This document shows positions 54,978 through 64,000 of a stretch of DNA of 64,000 nt, piece after piece. Within the stretch, counting starts at the first letter, position 1; every line of letters begins with the position of its first letter. The notes beneath the pieces were generated by a model, which was given only the letters and a program-made list of their open reading frames with translations, was not told where the DNA came from and made no database searches. Source of the stretch: Hydrogenophilales bacterium 16-64-46 (GTDB lineage Bacteria; Pseudomonadota; Gammaproteobacteria; Burkholderiales; Thiobacillaceae); contig NCGY01000006.1 of the NCBI GenBank assembly GCA_002281775.1, positions 112,369-176,368 of the forward strand, in the 5' to 3' direction. The position numbers and the translations under genes are program-made.

Positions 54978-57900
54978 ATGCAGGGAGCCAAGAATAACGA
55001 CATGCAGGATGATGGCAAGGGCGAGCGCCAGCCGACAGCGGCTCCGTCGGGCAAGGGGCCGGTCGAGACACCTCTGCCCGTCGCCATTGTGGGCATGGCC
55101 TTCCGCTTCCCGGGGGACCTGGGGGACGAAGCCGCCTTCTGGGATGCATTAAGACAGCGGCGCGACCTGATTACCACCGTTCCCGGCGACCGCTGGGCGG
55201 TCGATGCGCTTCAGCACGACAAGCGATCCGAGCCGGGACGGAGCATCACGTTTTCGGCGGGTGTGCTGTCGCGCATCGACGAATTCGATGCGGGTTTCTT
55301 CGGCATCTCGCCGCGTGAGGCGGCATGGCTCGATCCCCAGCAACGGCTTCTCCTCGAACTGTCCTGGGAGGCCCTGGAGAACGCGGGCGTGCCACCCACC
55401 CGTCTTGCCGGCACGGACTGTGCCGTGTATGTCGGCATTTCCAGCCTCGACTACGGCACGCGCGGGCTCGACGACCTCGCCGCCATCTCGCCCCACCTGA
55501 TGACGGGCAACACGCTCAGCCTGGCTGCCAATCGCCTGTCCTACGTTTACGACCTGCATGGCCCGTCGCTGGCCATCGACACTGCCTGTTCCTCCTCGCT
55601 GGTTGCCCTGCATCACGCCTGCCGGGCCTTGCAGACAGGCGAGGCCGGCACCGCACTGGTCGGCGGCGTGAACCTGCTGCTGCATCCCTATCCCTTCGTC
55701 GGCTTCACCAAGGCCTCGATGCTGTCTGCCGATGGCCGTTGCAAATCCTTCGACGCCGCCGGCAACGGCTACGTGCGCGCCGAAGGCGGCGCGGTGCTGC
55801 TTCTCAAGCCGCTCGATCAGGCGATTGCAGATGGCGACACGATCGAGGCGGTCATTCTCGCCACGGGCACCAATGCCGACGGCGCGCGCAAGACGGGCAT
55901 CACCATTCCCAGTCTTGACGGGCAGGCCGAACTCATGCGGCAGGTCCTGGCGAAAACGGGCCTGTCGGCGCAGGACGTCGATTTTGTCGAGGCCCACGGC
56001 ACCGGCACGATGGTGGGCGACCCGGTCGAAACCGCCGCGATCGGCAGGGTATATGGCCAGGGGCGCGGCAAGCCCTTGCCGATCGGTTCGGTCAAGGCCA
56101 ATCTCGGCCACATGGAGGCAGCCGCCGGCATGGCCGGAATCGTCAAGGCCATCCTCGCACTCCGACACCGCGCGCTACCGCCGCAAATCCATCTGGAAAC
56201 GCCCAATCCGGACATTGATTTTGCCGGCCTGAACGTACAGCCGGTGACGGCATACCGAGCGCTTGCAAAACACGGCGGTCGGCCGCTGGTTGCCGGGGTG
56301 AACGCCTTCGGCTTTGGCGGGGCCAACGCCCATGTCCTGCTGCAGGAATACCGCCCGCCCGCCACTGGGGTGGCGAAGGCTGCGCCGGCAGGGCTTGCGC
56401 CGCTCTTCCTGTCCGCCCGCTCGGATGCCGCACTCGTGGCGCTGGCCGGACGCTATGCCGAGCTTCTCGCCGGCCGGACGCCGCAGGATTATTACGACAT
56501 CGCCTGCGCGGCAGCGTATCGGCGCGAGCGCCTGGACAAGCGCCTGGCGCTCGCGGCCGGCACCCCGGCCGAAGCGGTGGCCGGCCTTGCCGATTACGCC
56601 AGGGGCAAGCTGCCGGAGGGCCTCGTGCTCGAGGAGGCACTGCCCCAGCCGGGCGGCATTGCCTTCGTCTTTTCCGGAAATGGTGCGCAGTGGGTCGGCA
56701 TGGGGCGGCACCTGCTCGCGGAGTCGGCGCGCTTTGCCGGCATCCTGGCCGATCTCGATGCGCGGATGCAGCCGATTGCCGGTTTTTCCCTGATGGCCGA
56801 ACTGCGGGCCGGGGATGCGCTGTCCCGCCTCGCCGATACGGTCGTCGCCCAGCCCCTGCTCTTCGCCATCCAGGTTGCGCTCACGCAGTTGCTGACAGAG
56901 CAGGGGGTCGAGCCGGCGGCCGTGGCCGGCCACAGTGTCGGCGAGGTCACTGCCGCCTGGGCAGCCGGGGTGCTCGATCTCGACCAGGCCATACGCGTGA
57001 TCGTCGCCCGCAGCCGGGTGCAGGGCGAAACGCGCGGCAGCGGGCGCATGGCCGCTGTCGCGTTGTCGGTGCCAGCCATGCAGGCGGTGCTCGCAGGCTT
57101 CGGCAGCGAACTCGATATCGTGATTGCCGGGATCAACAGTCCCAAGAATCTCACCCTGTCCGGCAGTCTGGCCGATCTGGAACGTCTCCAGTCGCATCTG
57201 GCCTCCGAGGGCGTTTTTTTCCGACTGCTCGATCTCGACTACGCCTTCCACAGCCGGCAGATGGAACCGGTCAGGGACGCGCTGCTGGAAAACCTCGCCG
57301 GACTCCAGCCCCGTGCGTCTGCCGGTCCTGCCTTCGTTTCCACCGTGACCGGCGCGGTGCTCGACGGCAAACAGCTCGACGCCGGCTATTGGTGGCGCAA
57401 CGTGCGCGCGCCCGTGCGCTTCGCCGAGGCCATCACCCGGCTTGCCGATCTCGGCTGCCGGGTGTTCATCGAAATCGGCCCGCACGCGATACTGCAACGC
57501 TACATCGGCGAGTGTCTGGCGGAGGTCGGGGTCAAGGGGCGCGTGCTGTCGACGCTGCGCAAGGGCAACGATGGCCTCGCCCGCCTCGTCGACACCGCCT
57601 TGCGCGCCCACCTGCTGGCCGGAAAACCTACGCTCGACCGGCTCTTCCCGCACCCGGCGCGCCCGGTGCGGCTACCCAACTATCCCTGGCAGCGCGAGCG
57701 CCACTGGCATCCGCGCACCAGCGAAAGTCTGCTGGCCATCGAGCGTCGCCGCGTCCATCCGCTGCTGGGCTGGCGCATCCCCGAGGCCGGGCCGTCATGG
57801 GAAAACATCCTCGACCCGACCGTCCTGCCATGGCTGGCCGATCACAAGGTGGGCGCTGCCGTCGTCCTGCCCGGGGCCGCCTACGCCGAAATGGCGCTGG

Positions 57901-60900
57901 CTGCGGCGCGCGAATGGTTGGGCGGCGAGCGGCTGGTGATCGAGGGACTCGACATCGTCGCGCCGCTGGTCTTCGACGGCGAGCATGCCCGCACGCTGCG
58001 TTTTGACCTCCACGCCCGCGACGGCAGCTTCCAGATCCGCAGTCGGCAGCGGCTGAGCGCTGACGCCTGGACGCTGCACGCCGCCGGACGCCTGCTGCAG
58101 GCTGCCGCGGCGGTCAGGCAACCCGGTCTGCCCGTTCCGCCGCCCGCAGCGGCGCGCATCGACCAGGAAACCCACTACCGCCTGGCAACGGCGCTGGGAC
58201 TCGATTACGGCCCGGCTTTCAGGGGTTTTCTGGCGGCCAGCCGTGCTGAAGACTGCATGGAGGGCGAGCTGGCATGGCCCGCCGGTCTCGACGCCGAGGC
58301 GTATCTGCTGCATCCGGCCGTGCTCGACGTCTGCTACCAGTCGCTCGTCGGTTTCTTCCAGAGCGAAATCGAGGCCGGGCAGGGGTGGGCCTTGCTGCCT
58401 GTCAAGACCGGGCGGCTCGAGCACTACCGGGCCGGCCAGGCGGTCCGGTTCCGTGCGCACCTCAAACGCCGCAGCGCGCGTTCCGTGCTGGCGGATTTCG
58501 AGCTCATCGACGATCACGGCAACTGCCTTGCCCAGGTGTCGGATAGCCGATTCCGCGCCGCGCCGCTCGGGCACAGGGAGGGCAATGCGGCCGAAGGCCG
58601 CAGGACCGGGGATAGCGGTCTTGCCGAAACGGCAGGCGGTGTTGTGCCGAAGATCGCGCGCTGGCACATCGTTCCCTGGCTGCAACCGCATCCGGCCGAG
58701 GCGCGCTCGACCACGCTGCCTGCTATCCGCGATCTCGTCGAGGCGACCCGCCTGGCGATGGCCGGGCAGGTGGAACGGCGCCGGGCCTGGTTCAGGGAGA
58801 CCCTGCCGCTGTTCGAGGCCCTGGTCGTGTCTTTCGCTTTCGAGGCTTTCCGGGAACTGGCGCAAACAGAACAGACCGGCCTGCAGCGTCTTGTGACGTC
58901 TGCCGATCCCTACACCCGCTGGCTGGCCAGTCTGCTGCGGCAGGAGGGTCTGCTGCTCGATCTGACGGAAAGCGGGGCGCGCGAGGCAGGACGCGATGCT
59001 GTCGACCAAGAGACAGCCAGGTGGGCCCTGGCAGAGGACGGCAGCCTGCCCGCCGCAGAAGAAATCTGGGCCACCCTGCTGCGCGAATATCCCGCCTGTC
59101 TGCCGCAACTGGTGCTGCTGGGCCGGGTTGGCCGCACGCTGCCGCGTCTGCTGGCAGCGCAGGCCGAGCGGCTCACCTGGGTCGAAGCGCTCTGCCACGC
59201 CCCCGTTGCGGAAAGTCTGTACGAGGATGACGCGGCCTATTCCGGGATGCGCCGCACCGTCGAGAGCCTGCTGCAGCAACTGGCGAACGGGCTGCCGCCG
59301 CATCGTCGCCTGCGCGTACTGGAAATCGCGGCCGGGCCGAGCGAAGTGCCGCGCGCGCTGCTCGCCACGCTGGCCGAAGACCGGCTCGACTATGTGCTGG
59401 CCCTGCCCTGCGAGGCGGCAGCGGGACAGCAGCAGGCCGAGTATGCCCAGCATCCCAATCTTGCGGTCGCGACCCTGGATCCTGCCGTCTGGCAACTCCG
59501 CGCCGAGAGCACCCTGCCGCAAACCTTCGATATCGTCATCGTTCGGCATCTGCTGCATCGGGCGGCCAGTCCGAAAGCCGCGCTCAACCAGGCGCGGCGC
59601 TGGCTCGCCGCAGGCGGCTGCCTGCTCGTCGCCGAGCGTCACCCGGACCTGAGTGCCGACTTTCTGGCCGGACTCGACCCCGCCTGGTGGCACGAAGCTG
59701 GCACCGGCGACGTTCCGCTTTCTTCCCTGCTGCCGCCCGCCTCCTGGGTGGAGGCGCTCAGGGCCGAAGGCTTCGACGACGTGGTGGAGTTCAGCGAAGC
59801 GGCCGCCGCCGGCCTTGCCGAAGGGGCCTATCTGGTTCTGGCGCGCTGCCCGCAGCAGACGCTCGCCGCGCTGCCTGCACCGAAATCCGCCGCCTGGCTG
59901 CTGCTCACCGACCCGGCGACTGCGGAATTCGGCGCGCAGCTCGCCATCCACCTCGAATCCCTGGGGCAGCAGGTGGCATGCGCGGATCGCCTGTCGCCGC
60001 AGATGCTTGCCGCTTGCCGTCATGTGGTGTACCTGCGTGGTTGGGCGGAGGAGCCGGACGCCGCGGCAGACCTGCTCGCCGACGCGCTTGCCGTGGTCCA
60101 GGGTCTGGCGGCACAACCCGGCAAGCCGCCGCGTCTGTGGTTGGTCACCCGTGGCGGTGCACTGGCTTCCGGTCTGCCGGCGGCGCACCCGCACGCGCCC
60201 GGACAGGCCGCACTCTGGGGCTTCGGCCGCGTGGTGATGAACGAGCTGCCGGCGCTCGAATGCACCCTGGTCGAGCTGGCCTGCGATCCCGGCTCGGCCG
60301 CCACCCTGTCGCGGCTGGAAAACGAGTTGCTGCATCCCGACGGGATCAGTGAAGTCGTGCTGACCGAACCCGGCCGCCACTCGCTGGTGCTGCGCGAAGC
60401 GCCCGGGGACGGCGCGCGCGCCGCTGCAGCGGGTGAGCGATTCCACCTCGACTTCCGCCAGCCCGGCCAGTTGCGCAACCTGCTCTGGCTGCGCGAGGAA
60501 GATCGCCCCCTGCAGGAAGGCGAGGTCGAGGTGCGGGTGCAGGCCGCCGGCCTGAATTTCCGTGATGTCATGTACCTCATGGGCCTGCTGCCCGACGAAG
60601 CCGTGGAAAAAGGCTTTGCCGGCGCGAGCCTGGGACTGGAGTTTGCCGGCATCGTCAGCCGGGTCGGCCCGCGCGTAAGAGACCTGCGGGCGGGCGACAG
60701 GGTCATGGGTTTTGCCTCGGCCTGCTTCGCAAGCCACGTCATCACCCGTGCCGATGCCGTCGCCACGGTGCCGGAAGAATGGTCGTTCGAATCGGCTGCC
60801 ACCGTGCCCACAGTGTTCTTCACGGTCTACTACGCCCTGCGCCACCTCGCCGACCTGCAACCCGGCGAGCGCGTGCTCATCCACGGCGGGGCAGGGGGCG

Positions 60901-62699
60901 TCGGCATCGCAGCCATCCAGCTGGCACGGCATCTCGGCGCGGAAATCTTCGCCACCGCCGGCAGCGACTACAAGCGCGATTTCGTGCGCCTGCTGGGTGC
61001 CGACCATGTCTTCGACTCGCGCAGTCTCGCTTTTGCCGACGACATCCTCGCCGCAACCCGGGGCGAAGGCGTGGACATCGTGCTCAATTCGCTCGCCGGC
61101 GAGGCCATCCGCCGCGGCCTTTCCGTGCTCCGGCCCTTCGGTCGCTTCCTGGAGCTGGGCAAGCGGGATTTTTTCGAAAACACCCCCATCGGCCTGCGTC
61201 CGTTCAAGGACAACATCAGTTACTTCGGTATCGATGCCGACCAGCTCCTCACCGGACGGCCGCAGCTTGCCGCGCGGCTGTTCCGCGAGGTCATGAGCCT
61301 GTTCCGCGAAGGCGCGCTCACCCCCCTGCCCTGCCGCGTATTTCCCGCAGAACGCGTGGTCGACGCCTTCCGCGTGATGCAACAGGCGCGGCATATCGGC
61401 AAGGTGGTCGTCTCGCTCGCCCATGCCCGGCCGCCGCTCGAGCGCCCGGCGCGGGTTCACCCGCCGCTGCGTCTCAATCGGGATGCCACCTGGCTCGTCA
61501 CCGGCGGTCTGTCCGGTTTCGGCCTCGCCTCGGTACGCTGGCTGGCGGCGCGTGGCGTGGGCCATCTCGTCCTGGTCGGACGGCGCGGGCTGGACACCCC
61601 CGGCGCACGGGAAGCCCTGGATGCACTGACCGCCGGCGGCGTGCGTGTTCAGGCGCTCGCTTGCGACATCACCGACGCCGAGGCCGTCGTGCAGCTGGTC
61701 GAGCGCGTCCGCCAGTCCTGTCCGCCGCTCAAGGGTATTCTGCACGCTGCCGCTGCCTACGACGACGCCCTGCTGCAGAATCTCGACGCCGCCCGCATGG
61801 CAACAGTCATCGCGCCCAAGCTGATGGGGGCCTGGAACCTGCACCGGGCGACGCTCGGCATTCCGCTCGAGCACTTCGTGCTCTATTCCTCGATCACCAC
61901 CGCCATCGGCAACCCCGGTCAGGCCAACTACGTGGCCGCCAACGCCGGACTGGAAGGACTCGCGGCCATGCGCCTCGGCATGGGCCTGCCCGCCGTCTGC
62001 ATCGGCTGGGGCCCCATCGGCGATGCCGGGTATCTCACGCGCAGTGAAGCGGTGCGCGACAGCCTGGGCCAGCGTCTGGGACGTGCGCCGCTTGCCGCGG
62101 ACCAGGCACTGGATCAGCTCGACCGCATCCTTGCCGACGGGGCTCTGCATGCCGTCGCCAACTTCGACTGGAACGCGCTGGCCCGCGTGCTGCCCGCCGC
62201 CGGCGGCAGCCGTTTCGGTATCCTCAATCGCAGCCTGAAACGCGGCGACCTGTCCGAAGACGTGACGGACATGCGGGCGTGCATTGCCGGCAAGTCGTTC
62301 GAGGAGGCCGCTGCCATCGTCCGCCAGCTGGTGGTGCAGGAAGTCGCAGAGATCCTTGCCATGGCACCCGATCGCATCGCCCCCGCGCGCCCGCTGCACG
62401 ACCTGGGTCTCGATTCGCTCATGGCCGTCGAACTGGCCCTGGGGCTGGAGCAGCGCCTCGGCATACAATTGCCGGTGATGATGCTCAACGAATCCCCCTC
62501 GGTGGAAAAGATCACCCGGCGCATCGTCGAAACCCTGCTCGGCGACGCCGATGAAGCAGATACGGGGGGCGACGCCGCCGACGCCATGGTTCTGCAGCTG
62601 GCCAGACAACATGGCGAGTCCATGGCCCCGGCTGACAGGCAGGAAATCGTCGAGGGCGCGCGCGCGCTGGCGCAACAGGCAACGAGACCGAGCACATGA
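54978..62699 (+). CDS. type I polyketide synthase, one reducing module (KS-AT-DH-psiMT-ER-KR-ACP)
   Basis: A 2573-residue multidomain enzyme. The KS domain (about 35-460) has C204 in DTACSSS and the histidines in EAHGTGT and NLGHMEA. The AT domain (about 540-860) has S653 in GHSVGE and YAFH, suggesting malonyl-CoA. The DH domain (about 915-1210) has H956 in DHKVGAAVVLPG. A methyltransferase-like domain (about 1410-1640) has EIAAGPSEV where the SAM loop is usually glycine-rich, so it is probably inactive. The ER domain has HGGAGGVGIAA near 1969, and the KR domain has TGGLSGFG near 2172 and the YVAANAG Tyr. The ACP has S2480 in GLDSL. AGGA lies 8 bases before ATG 54978. There is no thioesterase; the coupled next gene is the likely release enzyme. 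Confidence 0.93.
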   Translation: MQGAKNNDMQDDGKGERQPTAAPSGKGPVETPLPVAIVGMAFRFPGDLGDEAAFWDALRQRRDLITTVPGDRWAVDALQHDKRSEPGRSITFSAGVLSRIDEFDAGFFGISPREAAWLDPQQRLLLELSWEALENAGVPPTRLAGTDCAVYVGISSLDYGTRGLDDLAAISPHLMTGNTLSLAANRLSYVYDLHGPSLAIDTACSSSLVALHHACRALQTGEAGTALVGGVNLLLHPYPFVGFTKASMLSADGRCKSFDAAGNGYVRAEGGAVLLLKPLDQAIADGDTIEAVILATGTNADGARKTGITIPSLDGQAELMRQVLAKTGLSAQDVDFVEAHGTGTMVGDPVETAAIGRVYGQGRGKPLPIGSVKANLGHMEAAAGMAGIVKAILALRHRALPPQIHLETPNPDIDFAGLNVQPVTAYRALAKHGGRPLVAGVNAFGFGGANAHVLLQEYRPPATGVAKAAPAGLAPLFLSARSDAALVALAGRYAELLAGRTPQDYYDIACAAAYRRERLDKRLALAAGTPAEAVAGLADYARGKLPEGLVLEEALPQPGGIAFVFSGNGAQWVGMGRHLLAESARFAGILADLDARMQPIAGFSLMAELRAGDALSRLADTVVAQPLLFAIQVALTQLLTEQGVEPAAVAGHSVGEVTAAWAAGVLDLDQAIRVIVARSRVQGETRGSGRMAAVALSVPAMQAVLAGFGSELDIVIAGINSPKNLTLSGSLADLERLQSHLASEGVFFRLLDLDYAFHSRQMEPVRDALLENLAGLQPRASAGPAFVSTVTGAVLDGKQLDAGYWWRNVRAPVRFAEAITRLADLGCRVFIEIGPHAILQRYIGECLAEVGVKGRVLSTLRKGNDGLARLVDTALRAHLLAGKPTLDRLFPHPARPVRLPNYPWQRERHWHPRTSESLLAIERRRVHPLLGWRIPEAGPSWENILDPTVLPWLADHKVGAAVVLPGAAYAEMALAAAREWLGGERLVIEGLDIVAPLVFDGEHARTLRFDLHARDGSFQIRSRQRLSADAWTLHAAGRLLQAAAAVRQPGLPVPPPAAARIDQETHYRLATALGLDYGPAFRGFLAASRAEDCMEGELAWPAGLDAEAYLLHPAVLDVCYQSLVGFFQSEIEAGQGWALLPVKTGRLEHYRAGQAVRFRAHLKRRSARSVLADFELIDDHGNCLAQVSDSRFRAAPLGHREGNAAEGRRTGDSGLAETAGGVVPKIARWHIVPWLQPHPAEARSTTLPAIRDLVEATRLAMAGQVERRRAWFRETLPLFEALVVSFAFEAFRELAQTEQTGLQRLVTSADPYTRWLASLLRQEGLLLDLTESGAREAGRDAVDQETARWALAEDGSLPAAEEIWATLLREYPACLPQLVLLGRVGRTLPRLLAAQAERLTWVEALCHAPVAESLYEDDAAYSGMRRTVESLLQQLANGLPPHRRLRVLEIAAGPSEVPRALLATLAEDRLDYVLALPCEAAAGQQQAEYAQHPNLAVATLDPAVWQLRAESTLPQTFDIVIVRHLLHRAASPKAALNQARRWLAAGGCLLVAERHPDLSADFLAGLDPAWWHEAGTGDVPLSSLLPPASWVEALRAEGFDDVVEFSEAAAAGLAEGAYLVLARCPQQTLAALPAPKSAAWLLLTDPATAEFGAQLAIHLESLGQQVACADRLSPQMLAACRHVVYLRGWAEEPDAAADLLADALAVVQGLAAQPGKPPRLWLVTRGGALASGLPAAHPHAPGQAALWGFGRVVMNELPALECTLVELACDPGSAATLSRLENELLHPDGISEVVLTEPGRHSLVLREAPGDGARAAAAGERFHLDFRQPGQLRNLLWLREEDRPLQEGEVEVRVQAAGLNFRDVMYLMGLLPDEAVEKGFAGASLGLEFAGIVSRVGPRVRDLRAGDRVMGFASACFASHVITRADAVATVPEEWSFESAATVPTVFFTVYYALRHLADLQPGERVLIHGGAGGVGIAAIQLARHLGAEIFATAGSDYKRDFVRLLGADHVFDSRSLAFADDILAATRGEGVDIVLNSLAGEAIRRGLSVLRPFGRFLELGKRDFFENTPIGLRPFKDNISYFGIDADQLLTGRPQLAARLFREVMSLFREGALTPLPCRVFPAERVVDAFRVMQQARHIGKVVVSLAHARPPLERPARVHPPLRLNRDATWLVTGGLSGFGLASVRWLAARGVGHLVLVGRRGLDTPGAREALDALTAGGVRVQALACDITDAEAVVQLVERVRQSCPPLKGILHAAAAYDDALLQNLDAARMATVIAPKLMGAWNLHRATLGIPLEHFVLYSSITTAIGNPGQANYVAANAGLEGLAAMRLGMGLPAVCIGWGPIGDAGYLTRSEAVRDSLGQRLGRAPLAADQALDQLDRILADGALHAVANFDWNALARVLPAAGGSRFGILNRSLKRGDLSEDVTDMRACIAGKSFEEAAAIVRQLVVQEVAEILAMAPDRIAPARPLHDLGLDSLMAVELALGLEQRLGIQLPVMMLNESPSVEKITRRIVETLLGDADEADTGGDAADAMVLQLARQHGESMAPADRQEIVEGARALAQQATRPST

Positions 62700-64000
62700 C
62701 CCGACCTTTCCTCGGCCTCAAGGCCAAGAATCAGCTCATCGAGCGTTTCATGGGCCGCAAGCTCGGCGCGGACGGCGTCACGCCCCGCCCGCCTGATGGC
62801 CGCGTCATGCCTGCCGCTAGCGTGCCCGAAGCCTTTGCCCGCTTCGACCGTCACCCCGGCTACGAGAAGATACTGGTATCCAAGGCAGCGGGGGAGCGGC
62901 TCGGCCTGCGCAACCCCTACTTCATTGCCCACGACGGGGTGGCTGGCGCGGTCACGCGCATCGACGGCCGTGAATACGTCAACTTTTCCAGCTACAACTA
63001 CCTGGGCCTCTCCGGTCATCCCGCCATCAACAAGGCTGCGAAAGACGCTGTCGACCGCTACGGCACCTCCGCCTCCGCCAGCCGCCTGGTCGCGGGCGAG
63101 CGCCCGGTGCAGCGCGAACTGGAAGCGGCGCTTGCCGAGCTGTACGAGGTCGAGGACTGCATCGCCTTCGTCAGCGGCCACGCCACCAATGTCTCGACCA
63201 TCGGCTACCTCTTTGGCCCCAAGGATCTGGTCATCCACGACAGCCTGATCCACAACAGCGCGCTCGAAGGCATCAAGCTCGCGGGCAGCGTGCGACGCAG
63301 CTTTCCGCACAACGACACGGCGACACTCGATGCCATCCTTGCCGAGATCCGGACCCAGTTCGAGCGCGTGCTGATCGTCGTCGAAGGCCATTACAGCATG
63401 GATGGCGACGTTCCCGACCTGCCGGCACTGATCGACATCAAGCGCCGCCACCGGGCCTTTCTCATGGTGGACGAAGCCCATGCCCTGGGCGTGCTGGGAA
63501 AGACCGGAAAAGGCCTGCGCGAGCATTACGCCGTGGCAGGCAAGGATGTCGACATCTGGATGGGGACGCTGAGCAAGACGCTGGCAGGCTGCGGCGGCTA
63601 CATTGCCGGCGAGCGTTCGCTGGTCGAGCACCTGAAATACGCCGCGCCAGGCTTCGTCTACAGCGTCGGCATCGCGCCGCCGCTCGCCGCCGCCTCGCTG
63701 GCGGCACTCAGGGTCATGCTCAGGGAGCCCGAGCGCGTCGCCCGCCTGCAGGAAAACGCCCGCCTGTTTCTCGATGCGGCGAAGGCGAACGGCCTCGACA
63801 CCGGCACATCGCAGGGGTTCGCCATCGTGCCGGCGATCACCGGTAGCTCGCTCAAGGCAGTGAAGCTCTCCAACCGGCTGTTCGAACGCGGCGTCAACGT
63901 CCAGCCCATCGTCCATCCAGCAGTAATCGAGGCGGCTGCGCGACTGCGCTTCTTCCTCAGCTGCCTGCACAGCGGGACGCAAATCGGCCAGACCGTCGAC
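62696..64000 (+). CDS. alpha-oxoamine synthase (PLP-dependent acyl-condensing), C-terminus missing
   Basis: The frame runs 435 codons from ATG 62696 off the window edge without a stop. It belongs to the alpha-oxoamine synthase group (8-amino-7-oxononanoate, serine palmitoyl and glycine acetyl transferases). VNFSSYNYLGLSGHP, GTSASASRLVAGE, VEGHYSMDGDVPDL, MVDEAHALGVLG and the PLP lysine (near 293) in GTLSKTLAGCGGY are all present. An extra N-terminal stretch of about 75 residues precedes the core. ATGA overlap with the synthase gene couples their translation. It probably releases the polyketide by condensation with an amino acid, as with Fum8 in fumonisin synthesis. Which amino acid is used cannot be read from this sequence. 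Confidence 0.9.
   Translation, partial: MTRPFLGLKAKNQLIERFMGRKLGADGVTPRPPDGRVMPAASVPEAFARFDRHPGYEKILVSKAAGERLGLRNPYFIAHDGVAGAVTRIDGREYVNFSSYNYLGLSGHPAINKAAKDAVDRYGTSASASRLVAGERPVQRELEAALAELYEVEDCIAFVSGHATNVSTIGYLFGPKDLVIHDSLIHNSALEGIKLAGSVRRSFPHNDTATLDAILAEIRTQFERVLIVVEGHYSMDGDVPDLPALIDIKRRHRAFLMVDEAHALGVLGKTGKGLREHYAVAGKDVDIWMGTLSKTLAGCGGYIAGERSLVEHLKYAAPGFVYSVGIAPPLAAASLAALRVMLREPERVARLQENARLFLDAAKANGLDTGTSQGFAIVPAITGSSLKAVKLSNRLFERGVNVQPIVHPAVIEAAARLRFFLSCLHSGTQIGQTVD

Noticed and set aside
57795..62675. A 1626-codon open frame antisense to the polyketide synthase
   Set aside because: High GC content keeps antisense frames open. The product is His/Arg/Gly-rich without domains, while the sense strand encodes a complete synthase.

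Overview
This 64-kb window is GC-rich and densely coded. Gene content and order suggest a betaproteobacterium, probably a Thiobacillus-like member of the Nitrosomonadales. The signs are hslV-hslU, a DksA lacking the zinc cysteines, the block leuS-lptE-holA-proA-nadD-rsfS-rlmH-maf-rng, an AlgZ/AlgR pair next to argH, and a proteobacterial phosphoribulokinase that points to Calvin-cycle CO2 fixation. The taxonomic call is inference. I saw no rRNA, tRNA or CRISPR array.

Layout. 1-6.0 kb (minus strand): a partial conserved protein, a diguanylate cyclase, a UPF0114 membrane protein, the HslUV protease, a DUF4126 protein and a STAS protein. 6.0-11.8 kb (minus): a zinc locus with an outer-membrane beta-barrel, znuA and znuB but no ATPase gene, a small CxxC secreted protein, yidD, a CobW-type GTPase, what looks like a truncated zur gene, and dksA. 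Two short inverted-repeat elements (231 and 108 bp) sit inside this locus. 11.9-17.3 kb (plus): an RND pump operon with an acyltransferase and a YjdF-like protein. 17.3-25.9 kb: an LTxxQ periplasmic protein, a DUF808 protein, nadA, hda, a thioredoxin and a second RND pump. 26.1-31.0 kb (plus): a Tat-exported beta-propeller protein, a DUF305 protein, an ECF sigma/anti-sigma pair and msrPQ. 31.0-38.5 kb: a frameshifted histone-H1-like gene, lysA-lptM, cyaY, a MarR regulator with a cysteine tail, argH, algZ-algR and phosphoribulokinase. 38.6-42.2 kb (minus): a vanadium-dependent haloperoxidase, its likely LuxR-type regulator, and a GlcG/HbpS protein. 42.3-52.5 kb (plus): the leuS-to-rng housekeeping block and a DNA glycosylase. 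52.5-54.7 kb (minus): an MsrA-thioredoxin-MsrB lipoprotein and exonuclease III. 54.9-64.0 kb (plus): a single-module reducing type I polyketide synthase translationally coupled to an alpha-oxoamine synthase that runs off the window.

How it fits together. The most distinctive system is the last one. The synthase should build a reduced acyl chain on its ACP, and the PLP enzyme should release it by decarboxylative condensation with an amino acid, giving a sphingoid-like amino ketone. The haloperoxidase, msrPQ and the MsrA/MsrB lipoprotein together suggest exposure to hypohalous or other oxidants at the cell envelope. Several genes (hslV, the 9.49-kb CxxC gene, the zur remnant, the first RND adaptor) share a -10-like hexamer exactly 6 bases before the ATG, which suggests leaderless mRNAs.
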